Source: Myxococcales bacterium
GTDB lineage: Bacteria > Myxococcota > Polyangia > Polyangiales > Polyangiaceae
Direction: 5' to 3'
Length of the DNA stretch: 12,289 nt
Assembly (NCBI GenBank): GCA_003151595.1
Contig: PLXW01000086.1
Location: forward strand, 1 to 12,289
Shown here: piece by piece, positions 1 through 6,259 of the stretch
Position numbering within the stretch: position 1 is the stretch's first letter
Layout: the number at the start of each line of letters is the position of its first letter
The notes under the pieces: generated by a model
Seen by the model: the letters and a program-made list of their open reading frames with translations, nothing else
Databases searched by the model: none
What the model was told of the DNA's origin: nothing
Translations under genes and position numbers: made by a program

Positions 1-1
1 G

Positions 2-70
2 ACCCCGACCCCGACCCCGACCCCGGCCCCGACCGCGACCCCGGGAACCACGCCGACCCCGCCGCGCTGA
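2..70 (+). CDS. C-terminal Thr-Pro-rich tail of an upstream protein (partial)
   Basis: Only the last 22 codons of a possible rightward gene are present. They read as alternating Thr and Pro (with a few Ala and Gly) and end at the TGA at 68-70. The DNA is a GACCCC hexamer repeat, so each repeat is one Pro-Thr dipeptide. Thr-Pro tails are typical of periplasmic linkers, cell-wall linkers or secreted proteins, and both kinases in this window end in comparable low-complexity regions. This frame was chosen because its stop sits exactly where the palindrome array begins, so the array would lie between two convergent stop codons. The other forward frame stays open to 249 but then translates the palindromes, which is implausible. 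A minus-strand Gly-Val repeat cannot be excluded. The function of the gene is unknown. Confidence 0.4.
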   Translation, partial: TPTPTPTPAPTATPGTTPTPPR

Positions 71-297
71 AGCCACCCAGGTCCGGCGCCACCTCGCCCG
101 GTTCACAACGAGACCCGGGCCGAGGTACGCCGCTACCTCGCCCGGCGGATGGCGCTACCCAGGCCGAGGTACGCCCTTGCCTCGCCCGGTTCCGCAGATG
201 CCCAGGCCGAGGTACGCCCATACCTCGCCCGGTTCACGACCACGCCTAGCCCGAGGTACGCCCCGACCTCGCCCAGTTCACGACCACGTCTCGCGCG
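71..297. repeat. Degenerate array of palindromic repeats, about 44 bp period, between convergent stops
   Basis: The core GAGGTACGCC occurs at 122, 166, 209 and 253 (spacings 44, 43, 44), with a more decayed unit around 78-100. Each core opens an inverted repeat. CGAGGTA at 121-127 pairs perfectly with TACCTCG at 134-140, and the copy at 208-214 pairs with 221-227. The copy at 165-171 has one wobble pair, and the copy at 252-258 keeps six of seven pairs. Most units are preceded by a CCCAGG or CCCGGG-like hexamer and followed by CGCCCGGTTC or a close variant, which extends the stem past a mismatch. The loops are six bases. The array occupies the whole gap between the stop at 70 and the MATE stop at 298. 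It could act as a bidirectional terminator or mRNA 3'-end stabiliser, as REP-type elements do, or as a protein-binding array. No open reading frame here looks real. Confidence 0.75.
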
Positions 298-1719
298 CTA
301 CAACCGGATCGTCTTCCACGCGCCGCCTCGGAACTTCAGGCTCATCGTGATCGCCGCGAGCGCTCCATAAACGCCTGCCGCGGCAAAGATGCCGACCAGG
401 TTCATATGGAGCGTGATCCCCAGCAGATGCGCGAGCGGCAGCAAGCACCCGAAGATCAAGACGAGCTGCGCCAGGGCCACGAAGCGCGGGTTGCCGGCGC
501 CGAAGAGCGCCTCGCTCAGGATCAACGCCACCGCCAGCACCGGCGTCACCGCGCCCATGATCCGCATCGGCACCATCGCCGCGTCGCGGACGGCGTCCGA
601 CTGCGTGATGAAGTGGACGATCTGCGGCGTGAAGAGAACCCCCTCGCACACGCCGACCACGCCGAAGATCACGAGCCCCATGCGCACGCTGGCCCAGCCG
701 AACTTCGCGGCGTCCTCGGGGCGCTTGGCGCCGAGCGATTGCCCCACGAGCGTGGCCGCGGCCGTCCCGAAGGCGATGCACGCGGTGAACGTCAGCTTGA
801 GGATCTCGACGATGTCGGTCGTCGCCGCGCTGTAGACCGCTTCGCTGGCGCCGCACTGCCCGGCGACCGTGCTCGTGTCGGCGGCGTCGAGCTTCCCCAC
901 GATGCGCGAGAAGAGCCCGAAGCCGAACATCATGACGGCGGTGGCGACCGCGGCCGGGATCGACAGCTTCAAGATGTCCCACGTGAGCCCGCGCGAGAGG
1001 TTCGACCAGCGCGCCGGATGGAACAGCGACCGGAGCTGCGCGGCGTAGACGACCATGATGAAGAGGCCGATCCACGTCGCCAGGAACCCGCTCATCCCCG
1101 CGCCGGCCACCCCCATGCGCGGAGCGCCCCAGTGGCCGAAGATGAACACGTAGCAAAGGACCACGTTCACCACGTTCATCCCGATCGCCGCGACGAGGTG
1201 CACGTGCGTGCGGCCGATGCCGTCGAAGAAGCCCTTGATGGCCATCGTCATCCCCATCGAGATGACCCCCATCATTCGCCATCGCGAGTAGGTGAGCGCG
1301 ACGTCGCGGACGTCGGGCGAGGCGATCATCAGCCCCAGGATCTTCGGCAGCAGCAGCCACCCGATGACCGAGACGAACCCGCCGGCCACGAGACAGAACC
1401 ACGCCGCGTTGGCGAGCACCGCCCCCGCCTCTTCGTGCTTCCGTTCGGCCACGCGGCGCGCGGTGAGCGCGAGGCAACCGACGTTCACCGCGCTGAGGCT
1501 CCCGCCGAACAGCCACACGATGATGAGCGACGGAAGCAGCGCCGCTTGCCCGTTCGACGACTCGGGGCAGGGGAGGCGCGAGAAGAAGACGACGTCGATC
1601 TCGTTGACCACGCTCTGCGAGAGCATCGCGAACACGGTCGGCAGGGCGAGCGTGAGGATGGCGCGGTACGGCGACCGGACGAGGGCCGCTGTGTCGAGCT
1701 CAGCGTGGGCTGTCGCCAT
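298..1719 (-). CDS. MATE family multidrug/Na+ antiporter-type efflux transporter
   Basis: The 473-aa product is a cation-coupled drug or metabolite exporter of the inner membrane. Its hydrophobic profile fits the usual twelve TM helices in two six-helix MatE halves. Visible family signatures are the first-helix LALPTVFAMLSQ...NEIDVVF segment (residues 23-45), FFDGIGRTHVHL (164-175), the second-half FGTAAATLVGQSLGAKRPEDAA (317-338) and ALFGAGNPRFV (404-414). The length is normal for MATE (about 450-480 aa). The loop after TM1 has an unusual LPCPESSNG stretch (49-57). The same frame stays open upstream into the antisense of the neighbouring gene, but MatE homology starts just after the ATG at 1719, so that start was chosen. 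There is no clear Shine-Dalgarno; a promoter-like element ends 11 bp before the ATG. It is divergent from the pal-like gene. The substrate cannot be told from sequence. Confidence 0.92.
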   Translation of the reverse strand: MATAHAELDTAALVRSPYRAILTLALPTVFAMLSQSVVNEIDVVFFSRLPCPESSNGQAALLPSLIIVWLFGGSLSAVNVGCLALTARRVAERKHEEAGAVLANAAWFCLVAGGFVSVIGWLLLPKILGLMIASPDVRDVALTYSRWRMMGVISMGMTMAIKGFFDGIGRTHVHLVAAIGMNVVNVVLCYVFIFGHWGAPRMGVAGAGMSGFLATWIGLFIMVVYAAQLRSLFHPARWSNLSRGLTWDILKLSIPAAVATAVMMFGFGLFSRIVGKLDAADTSTVAGQCGASEAVYSAATTDIVEILKLTFTACIAFGTAAATLVGQSLGAKRPEDAAKFGWASVRMGLVIFGVVGVCEGVLFTPQIVHFITQSDAVRDAAMVPMRIMGAVTPVLAVALILSEALFGAGNPRFVALAQLVLIFGCLLPLAHLLGITLHMNLVGIFAAAGVYGALAAITMSLKFRGGAWKTIRL

Positions 1720-1730
1720 CGGCGGAGAGT

Positions 1731-1759
1731 GCCTTACGCCGAGGCGCCCCCCGTGACAA
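1731..1759 (-). promoter_or_regulatory. Candidate sigma70-type promoter of the MATE gene
   Basis: On the minus strand TTGTCA (plus 1754-1759, five of six bases of the -35 consensus) is followed after exactly 17 bp by TAAGGC (plus 1731-1736) as a weak -10. Transcription would start about 4-6 bases before the ATG at 1719, leaving almost no leader. It lies in the 93-bp divergent region shared with the pal-like gene. The -10 match is poor, so this is tentative. Confidence 0.42.
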
Positions 1760-1787
1760 GCGGTGGAAAAGCTCGCCCCCTCGCCCC

Positions 1788-1803
1788 GTTGGTGTGCTTT
1801 AAC
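1788..1803 (+). promoter_or_regulatory. Candidate extended -10 region of the pal-cpoB pair
   Basis: TGCTTTAAC (1795-1803) resembles an extended -10 (TGn plus TTTAAC) and ends 9 bp before the ATG at 1813. It is preceded by GTTGGTG (1788-1794). The same GTTGGTG-n-GCT layout occurs before the hydrolase gene near 10344. No -35 is recognisable and there is no Shine-Dalgarno, so transcription may start at or very near the ATG. Confidence 0.35.
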
Positions 1804-1812
1804 CGTGGCGGC

Positions 1813-2586
1813 ATGGTGAGGGCGGTCGAGCGGAGCATCTCTTTGCGCGCGGCGCGTGCGTTCGGCGTCGTGGCGTCGTTCGCGTTCATCGCGGCGGCGA
1901 GCGCCGGCGGATGCGGCGGCGTGAAGTACCCGACGTGCGAGAACGACGAGCAGTGCAACGACGACGGCCACAAGGGCGTCTGCGTCGCGCTGAAGTGCGT
2001 CGAGTGCCGCGACGACAAGGGCTGCGCCACGGGCCAGTCGTGCCAGATGGGCGCCTGCACCGAGATCCCCGGCTACTGCGACGACACGCACGCCTGCCCG
2101 AGCGGCTCCGCCTGCGGCGCCGGCAATCGCTGCCAGCCGGCGAAGACCGCCGCGGCCGCGCCGTTCGTCGAGTGCGACGACACGAAGCCGTGCGGCACCG
2201 GCTCGCACTGCGCGAACGGCCACTGCGTCGCCCCTCCGTCGGGCGGCCCGGGGTGCACCGACTTCCCGTCGCCGAAGTTCGACTACGAGTCGCCCGACCT
2301 GCGCGGCGAGTCGCGGCAGACGCTCGAGCGACTCGCAGCGTGCATCACCAAGGGGACGCTCAAGGGATCGCAGATCCTCCTCACGGGGCACTGCGACAAC
2401 CGCGGTGAGCAAGAGTTCAACATGAGCCTCGGCGACAACCGCGCCGAAGCCGTGAAGACGTTCCTGGTGGGCCTCGGCGTCTCGGGGGGCGACATCCGCA
2501 CCTCGTCGCGCGGTGAGCTCGACGCCGCCGGCACCGACGAATCGAGCTGGGCGACCGATCGCCGCGTCGACATCGAGGTGCGGTGA
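1813..2586 (+). CDS. Pal-like outer-membrane lipoprotein with four Cys-rich modules and an OmpA domain
   Basis: The 257-aa product is predicted to be a lipoprotein. A basic N-terminus and hydrophobic core lead to the lipobox ASAGGC, with Cys34 as the likely lipidated residue. Residues 42-138 hold four modules of four cysteines each (42/48/57/62, 65/71/77/82, 89/95/101/107, 121/127/133/138), probably disulfide-bonded outside the cytoplasm. The C-terminus (about 152-257) is an OmpA/Pal peptidoglycan-binding domain: ILLTGHCDNRGEQEFNMSLG, then DNRAEAVKTFLVGLGV and SSWATDRRVDIEVR closely follow Pal. Canonical Pal has no cysteine modules. The role would be to tether outer membrane to cell wall, possibly with an added disulfide-linked binding region. 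ATG 1813 was chosen because it gives a proper signal peptide; GTG 1816 is possible. The next gene overlaps by four bases. No tolQRAB is visible nearby. Confidence 0.85.
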   Translation: MVRAVERSISLRAARAFGVVASFAFIAAASAGGCGGVKYPTCENDEQCNDDGHKGVCVALKCVECRDDKGCATGQSCQMGACTEIPGYCDDTHACPSGSACGAGNRCQPAKTAAAAPFVECDDTKPCGTGSHCANGHCVAPPSGGPGCTDFPSPKFDYESPDLRGESRQTLERLAACITKGTLKGSQILLTGHCDNRGEQEFNMSLGDNRAEAVKTFLVGLGVSGGDIRTSSRGELDAAGTDESSWATDRRVDIEVR

Positions 2587-3392
2587 AGCGCGCCTTACTC
2601 GTCTTGCTGGCGGCGCTCGAAGGCGGCTGCGGGTTGTTCGTCACGCGGCAAGACTTCGACGTCGTGAAGGCGCAGGCCGCTGCGCTCGACAAGCAGGGGA
2701 AGGATCAGCAAGCCGACCTCGCGGCCATGAAGGCCGAGCTTCAAGCGACGCGCGAGCGGCTGGAGAACGCGCTGCGCGCGAACGCCGACACGGGCTCCGA
2801 CATCCTGAGCTCGAAGGCGCGAATGAACGATCTCGCCGGGCGCATCGACGAGCTCTCGCACGCCGTCGAAGAAGCGAAGACGAACGCGCAGGCCGCCCGC
2901 ACCGAGATCGACACGAAGCTCGACGCCATCACCCGCACGCAGTCCGCGGCGCCGACGCCCGCGCTGCCGCCGGTGAAGATCCCGCCCGACAAGGCGGCGC
3001 ACTTTCAAGCGGTCGAGGGGGCCTTCGCGCAGAAGGACTGGCCGCTCGTGCGCACGCTTGGGCACGAGTACGTGACGCGCTACCCGGTCGACGAGCACGC
3101 CGACGACGTGCAGTTCCTTCTCGGCGACGCCGACCTTCAGGACAACCGCCCGACGTCGTCGCTCGGTGAGCTGAACAAGCTGCTGAAGGTGTACCCGCAC
3201 TCGGACAAGCTCGATCGCACGCTCTTCGACATGGGCGAGGCGTACCTGGAGCTCCACGATTGCGTGAACGCGAAGCTGGCCTTCGCCGCGGTGGATCAGC
3301 GGTTCTCGAAGGTGAAGATCGGCGCGGAGGCGCGCGCGAGGATCCAGTCGATCGACCATCCCGCCGCGGGGATGTGCGCTCCCCAGCCCTAG
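2583..3392 (+). CDS. CpoB/YbgF-like lipoprotein with coiled coil and TPR-like domain
   Basis: The 269-aa product begins with a short hydrophobic signal ending at Cys16 in LEGGCG. Glu at -3 makes this a non-standard lipobox, so lipidation is likely but not certain. Residues 22-120 are rich in Ala, Lys, Glu and Gln with heptad spacing, as expected for a coiled coil. A Pro-rich hinge (121-135) leads to a helical TPR-like region (about 136-255, with AFAQKDWPLVRTLGHEYVTRYP and HADDVQFLLGDADL). This order matches CpoB/YbgF, the periplasmic protein that coordinates Tol-Pal with cell-wall synthesis, although the usual C-terminal TPR match is weak. The GTG start at 2583 overlaps the pal-like stop (GTGA), with GAGG at 2575-2578 as ribosome binding site, so translation is coupled. 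Adjacency to a Pal-like gene supports the call. Confidence 0.72.
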   Translation: MKRALLVLLAALEGGCGLFVTRQDFDVVKAQAAALDKQGKDQQADLAAMKAELQATRERLENALRANADTGSDILSSKARMNDLAGRIDELSHAVEEAKTNAQAARTEIDTKLDAITRTQSAAPTPALPPVKIPPDKAAHFQAVEGAFAQKDWPLVRTLGHEYVTRYPVDEHADDVQFLLGDADLQDNRPTSSLGELNKLLKVYPHSDKLDRTLFDMGEAYLELHDCVNAKLAFAAVDQRFSKVKIGAEARARIQSIDHPAAGMCAPQP

Positions 3393-3403
3393 GCGAGGCC
3401 TAG
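3389..3403. terminator. Perfect 15-bp palindrome holding both convergent stop codons; possible bidirectional terminator
   Basis: CTAGGC (3389-3394) and GCCTAG (3398-3403) are perfect inverted arms around a GAG loop. The left arm contains the TAG stop of the cpoB-like gene (3390-3392) and the right arm contains the TAG stop of the dual-kinase gene on the other strand (3400-3402). Only seven bases separate the two genes. The six-pair stem without a T tract would be a weak intrinsic terminator at best, so the terminator role is inference. Confidence 0.4.
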
Positions 3404-6222
3404 CGATCGATCGTCTTGTGGCTCGCGCGCTCGAGGCGCGGCGAAGACGACGTCGCTGACGACGAGGTCTGCGTGAGGCGCGCCTGCATCTTGCGGACGT
3501 CGCCGGCGTCGGGGTGAAGCTCGAGCCACTGCGCGAGGATGGCGCGGGCGTCGCCGTGGTGGCCGGTGGCGTCGAGGACCGAGGCGAGGAAGACGCGCGG
3601 CTCGGAGGTGTCGTCGTGGAGGGACCAGGCTTCCCCGGCGCGACGAGCTTCGCGGAGGGCGCCGGCGCGGGAGGCGGCGAGGGCCCAGGTCTTGAGGGCG
3701 TGCGGGTCGGTGGGGTGGGCTTTGGCGGCGTCGCGGGCGTCGGCGAGGGTGGCGAGGTCGGCGCGGCCGGTGGAGCGGGCGATCGCGGTGCCGGGCACGT
3801 TCGCTTCCGCCTTCACGTTCGCTTCCGCCTTCGCGTCCGCCTTCGCCTTCGCGTTCGCGTCCGCGTTCGCGTCCGCGTCCGCGTTCGCCTTCGCGTTCGG
3901 GGTCGCGTTCGGGGTCGCGGTCGTGTTGATCGCGACGGCCGGCGTCGGCGCCGGGAGCGATTCGATCGGCGGCGGCGGCGGGATGTCGTCGAGCGACGCC
4001 GTCCCCGTCGCAGGCGGCGCGGGTTGAACCGGCTCAACCACCGCAACCACCGCCGCCGACGTCCGATCCACGCTCGCTTCCGGCCCGCGCGGCGTCACGT
4101 GCATCGCGCGGTACGAAAGAAGACCCGCGGCCATGCTCAGCGCCATCGCCCCGCCCACGAACACGCCAGCCACCCGACGCACGCGCGTCCGGTGCCGCTC
4201 CGGCGACTTCAGCGCCTCTTCCAGCGCCATCCGCACCGCCGCCGCGTTCGCGAAGCGATCCTTCGGCGACTTCGCCAGAAGCCGCATCACGATGGCCTCG
4301 ACGTCCGCCGGGATCCCCTTTCGCGGCGCCCGCACGCGCGGCGCTTCCGGGGTCTCGCGGAGCTGCTTGCCCATCACGACCACGCTCGAGGGCCCCTCGA
4401 ACACCTTCGTGCTCGTCAGCATCTCGTAGAGCGCGCATCCGAGCGCGTACAGATCGCACCGCGCATCGACCGTCTCGCCGGCCACCTGCTCGGGGCTCAT
4501 GTACTCGGGCGTTCCGAAGATCGCGAAGCCCTTCTGGCGCTTCTCGTCGTCGGCGCCGGTCACGTCGGCGAGCGCCATGGCCACGCCGAAGTCGAGCAGC
4601 TTGAGCGTGCCGTTCTCCGTGAGGAACAGGTTCGCCGGCTTCAGGTCGCGGTGCACGAGCCCCGCGCCGTGCGCCGCTTCGAGCGCGCGGCAGGCATCGA
4701 TCGCCAGATCGATCGACTCGCGCCAGTCCATGCCGCGCTCGTCCTTCATGTGCTTGTCGAGCGTCACGCCCTGGAGCAGCTCCATCGCCAGGAACACACG
4801 CCCGTCGAACGATCGACCGAAGTCGTAGAGCTGCACCAGGTTCGGGTGCGACAGCCGCGCCACCGCGCGCGCCTCACGGCGAAAGCGATCGATGGCGTCG
4901 CTCGCCGAGCCGTGGCCCGCGGCCAGCACCTTGATCGCGAGCTTGCGTCCGAGCTCGACGTGCTCCCCCTCCCACACGACGCCGCTCGCCCCTTCGCCGA
5001 TCTTCCCCAGCAAGCGGTACGGCGTCCCCGACAGCACCGACGGGTCGTCGTTCATGTGCTGCGCCGCGATCTCCATCACGCGGTTCGACACCGGCGTCTG
5101 ATGCTCGGCGTGCACGCCACGCGCCCCCTTCAGGAGCTTCGCGAAATCGGCGCGCGAGCGCTGCGGCTCGTGCGGCCACAGCGTTCGCATGAGCGCCTGG
5201 ATCCGCCCGCGAACGCTCCGCTCGCCGTTCTTCCCCGAGTCGGAGAGCGACAGGATCTTCCCCAGCTCGCTCGCGGCCTGCGACGCGCTCACGAAGCGAT
5301 CGTCCGGCTCGTTGGCTACGAGCTTCTGGATGACGCCGTCGAGCTGCGGCGGCGCCTCCACGAGATCGGCCAGCATCGGCACCTTCACGTGGCCGGCCGC
5401 CGCGTCTTCCAGGTGCTTCTGCGGATCGCCCGTCAAGAAGCGGCGCCCGGCGCACAGCTCCCAGAGCATGATGCCGAGCGCGTAGAGATCGATCCGCGCG
5501 TCGCCCACTTGCTGCCGCGCGACTTCCGGCGCCACGTACCCCGGCTTCGCGAACACGACGCCCGCGACGGTGTGGCACTTGCGGTTCTGTCCGCGCGCCG
5601 TGCCGAAGTCGATGAGCTTCACTTCGCCGACGTACCCGACCATCACGTTCTGCGGAGAGAGATCGCGGTGCACGATCCCGAGCGGCGATCCGTCGCTCCC
5701 CGAGCGCTCGTGCACGTGCGCCAGCGCGTTCGCCATCTCGATCGCCATCGCCACCGCTTCGGCCCACCCCACGCGCGCGCCGAGCTGGATCGCCCGCTGC
5801 CGCACGTCGCTCAGGCTGCGCCCTTCGACGTACTCCACGACCGTGTACGGCTCGCCGTTCTCGTCGGTGCTGGCTTCGAGCACCTGCGCGACGCCGGGGT
5901 GATTGAGCTGCGACTGGACGCGCGCCTCGTCGAGGAACCGCGCCAGGAACGATCCGTCGTGCACGTGATCGCGGCGCACGGTCTTCACCACGCACGCGCG
6001 CTCGGCCCCTTCGATGCCGGTCGTGGCCGCGAGGTAGACGTCGCCCATCCCTCCGCGCGCGATCAGCTTCAGGAGGAGCAAGCGCCCGAAGACGCGCGGC
6101 AGCGGGAGCATCGCGTCGCTCGACGTGAAGCCGGTTGCTTCCTTCGGCTCTTTCTCGTTCTGCGATTCGCGCTGCGACGGTGCCGCGGGCGCGCCGTCGG
6201 CTTGCAAAGCTGTGGCGCTCAT
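3400..6222 (-). CDS. Tandem-domain Ser/Thr protein kinase with one TM segment and periplasmic repeat tail
   Basis: The 940-aa product carries two complete Hanks-type kinase domains. Kinase 1 spans about 45-315: glycine loop IARGGMGDVY, Lys80, HRDLSPQN at 185-192, DFG at 205-207, APE at 231-233. Ser replaces the usual catalytic-loop Lys, a variant common in myxobacterial kinases. Kinase 2 spans about 402-672: GEGASGVV, Lys431, HRDLKPAN at 524-531, DFG at 544-546, SPE at 576-578. Both keep the core catalytic residues, so both may be active. One TM helix (about 684-705) follows. Outside lie a Pro-rich stretch, an Ala-polar dipeptide repeat (777-808) and a TPR-like C-terminus (about 821-916). The protein probably phosphorylates cytoplasmic targets in response to a periplasmic cue. 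It starts 37 bp after the upstream kinase gene on the same strand, so the two are likely co-transcribed. Shine-Dalgarno is weak. Substrates are unknown. Confidence 0.93.
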   Translation of the reverse strand: MSATALQADGAPAAPSQRESQNEKEPKEATGFTSSDAMLPLPRVFGRLLLLKLIARGGMGDVYLAATTGIEGAERACVVKTVRRDHVHDGSFLARFLDEARVQSQLNHPGVAQVLEASTDENGEPYTVVEYVEGRSLSDVRQRAIQLGARVGWAEAVAMAIEMANALAHVHERSGSDGSPLGIVHRDLSPQNVMVGYVGEVKLIDFGTARGQNRKCHTVAGVVFAKPGYVAPEVARQQVGDARIDLYALGIMLWELCAGRRFLTGDPQKHLEDAAAGHVKVPMLADLVEAPPQLDGVIQKLVANEPDDRFVSASQAASELGKILSLSDSGKNGERSVRGRIQALMRTLWPHEPQRSRADFAKLLKGARGVHAEHQTPVSNRVMEIAAQHMNDDPSVLSGTPYRLLGKIGEGASGVVWEGEHVELGRKLAIKVLAAGHGSASDAIDRFRREARAVARLSHPNLVQLYDFGRSFDGRVFLAMELLQGVTLDKHMKDERGMDWRESIDLAIDACRALEAAHGAGLVHRDLKPANLFLTENGTLKLLDFGVAMALADVTGADDEKRQKGFAIFGTPEYMSPEQVAGETVDARCDLYALGCALYEMLTSTKVFEGPSSVVVMGKQLRETPEAPRVRAPRKGIPADVEAIVMRLLAKSPKDRFANAAAVRMALEEALKSPERHRTRVRRVAGVFVGGAMALSMAAGLLSYRAMHVTPRGPEASVDRTSAAVVAVVEPVQPAPPATGTASLDDIPPPPPIESLPAPTPAVAINTTATPNATPNAKANADADANADANAKAKADAKAEANVKAEANVPGTAIARSTGRADLATLADARDAAKAHPTDPHALKTWALAASRAGALREARRAGEAWSLHDDTSEPRVFLASVLDATGHHGDARAILAQWLELHPDAGDVRKMQARLTQTSSSATSSSPRLERASHKTIDR
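3799..3894 (-). repeat. Hexanucleotide repeat coding an Ala-Asn/Asp/Lys/Glu dipeptide array
   Basis: Sixteen consecutive hexamers, variants of GCGTTC, GCGTCC and GCCTTC on the plus strand, encode alternating Ala (once Val) and Asn, Asp, Lys or Glu at residues 777-808 of the dual kinase. The unit is two codons, so gain or loss of copies keeps the reading frame. The segment lies between the TM helix and the TPR-like region and probably forms a flexible or helical charged linker. Confidence 0.8.
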
Positions 6223-6259
6223 GCGCTCACGCTAAGGTTCGCGATCGATCAGGCCAACT

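Noticed and set aside
71..297. CRISPR array
   Set aside because: Repeats are degenerate, the intervening segments of about 18 bp are related to each other rather than unique, and no cas gene is present.
149..370. 73-aa ORF across the palindrome array
   Set aside because: Its sequence is the translated repeat, it runs into the antisense end of the MATE gene, and it has no ribosome binding site.
406..1812. Long plus-strand extension in frame with the pal-like gene
   Set aside because: It is antisense to the MATE gene, is full of Arg, Asp and His, and the signal peptide starts only at 1813.
1720..2412. N-terminal extension of the MATE gene (231 codons)
   Set aside because: The extension is antisense to the pal-like gene, Arg/Ala-rich and unlike MatE; the family homology begins just after 1719.
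3403..6250. GCGATCGATC present at both ends of the dual-kinase gene (3403-3412 and 6241-6250)
   Set aside because: The two copies are direct, very short, and made of GATC/CGAT words that are common in GC-rich DNA; there is no transposase and no sign of insertion.
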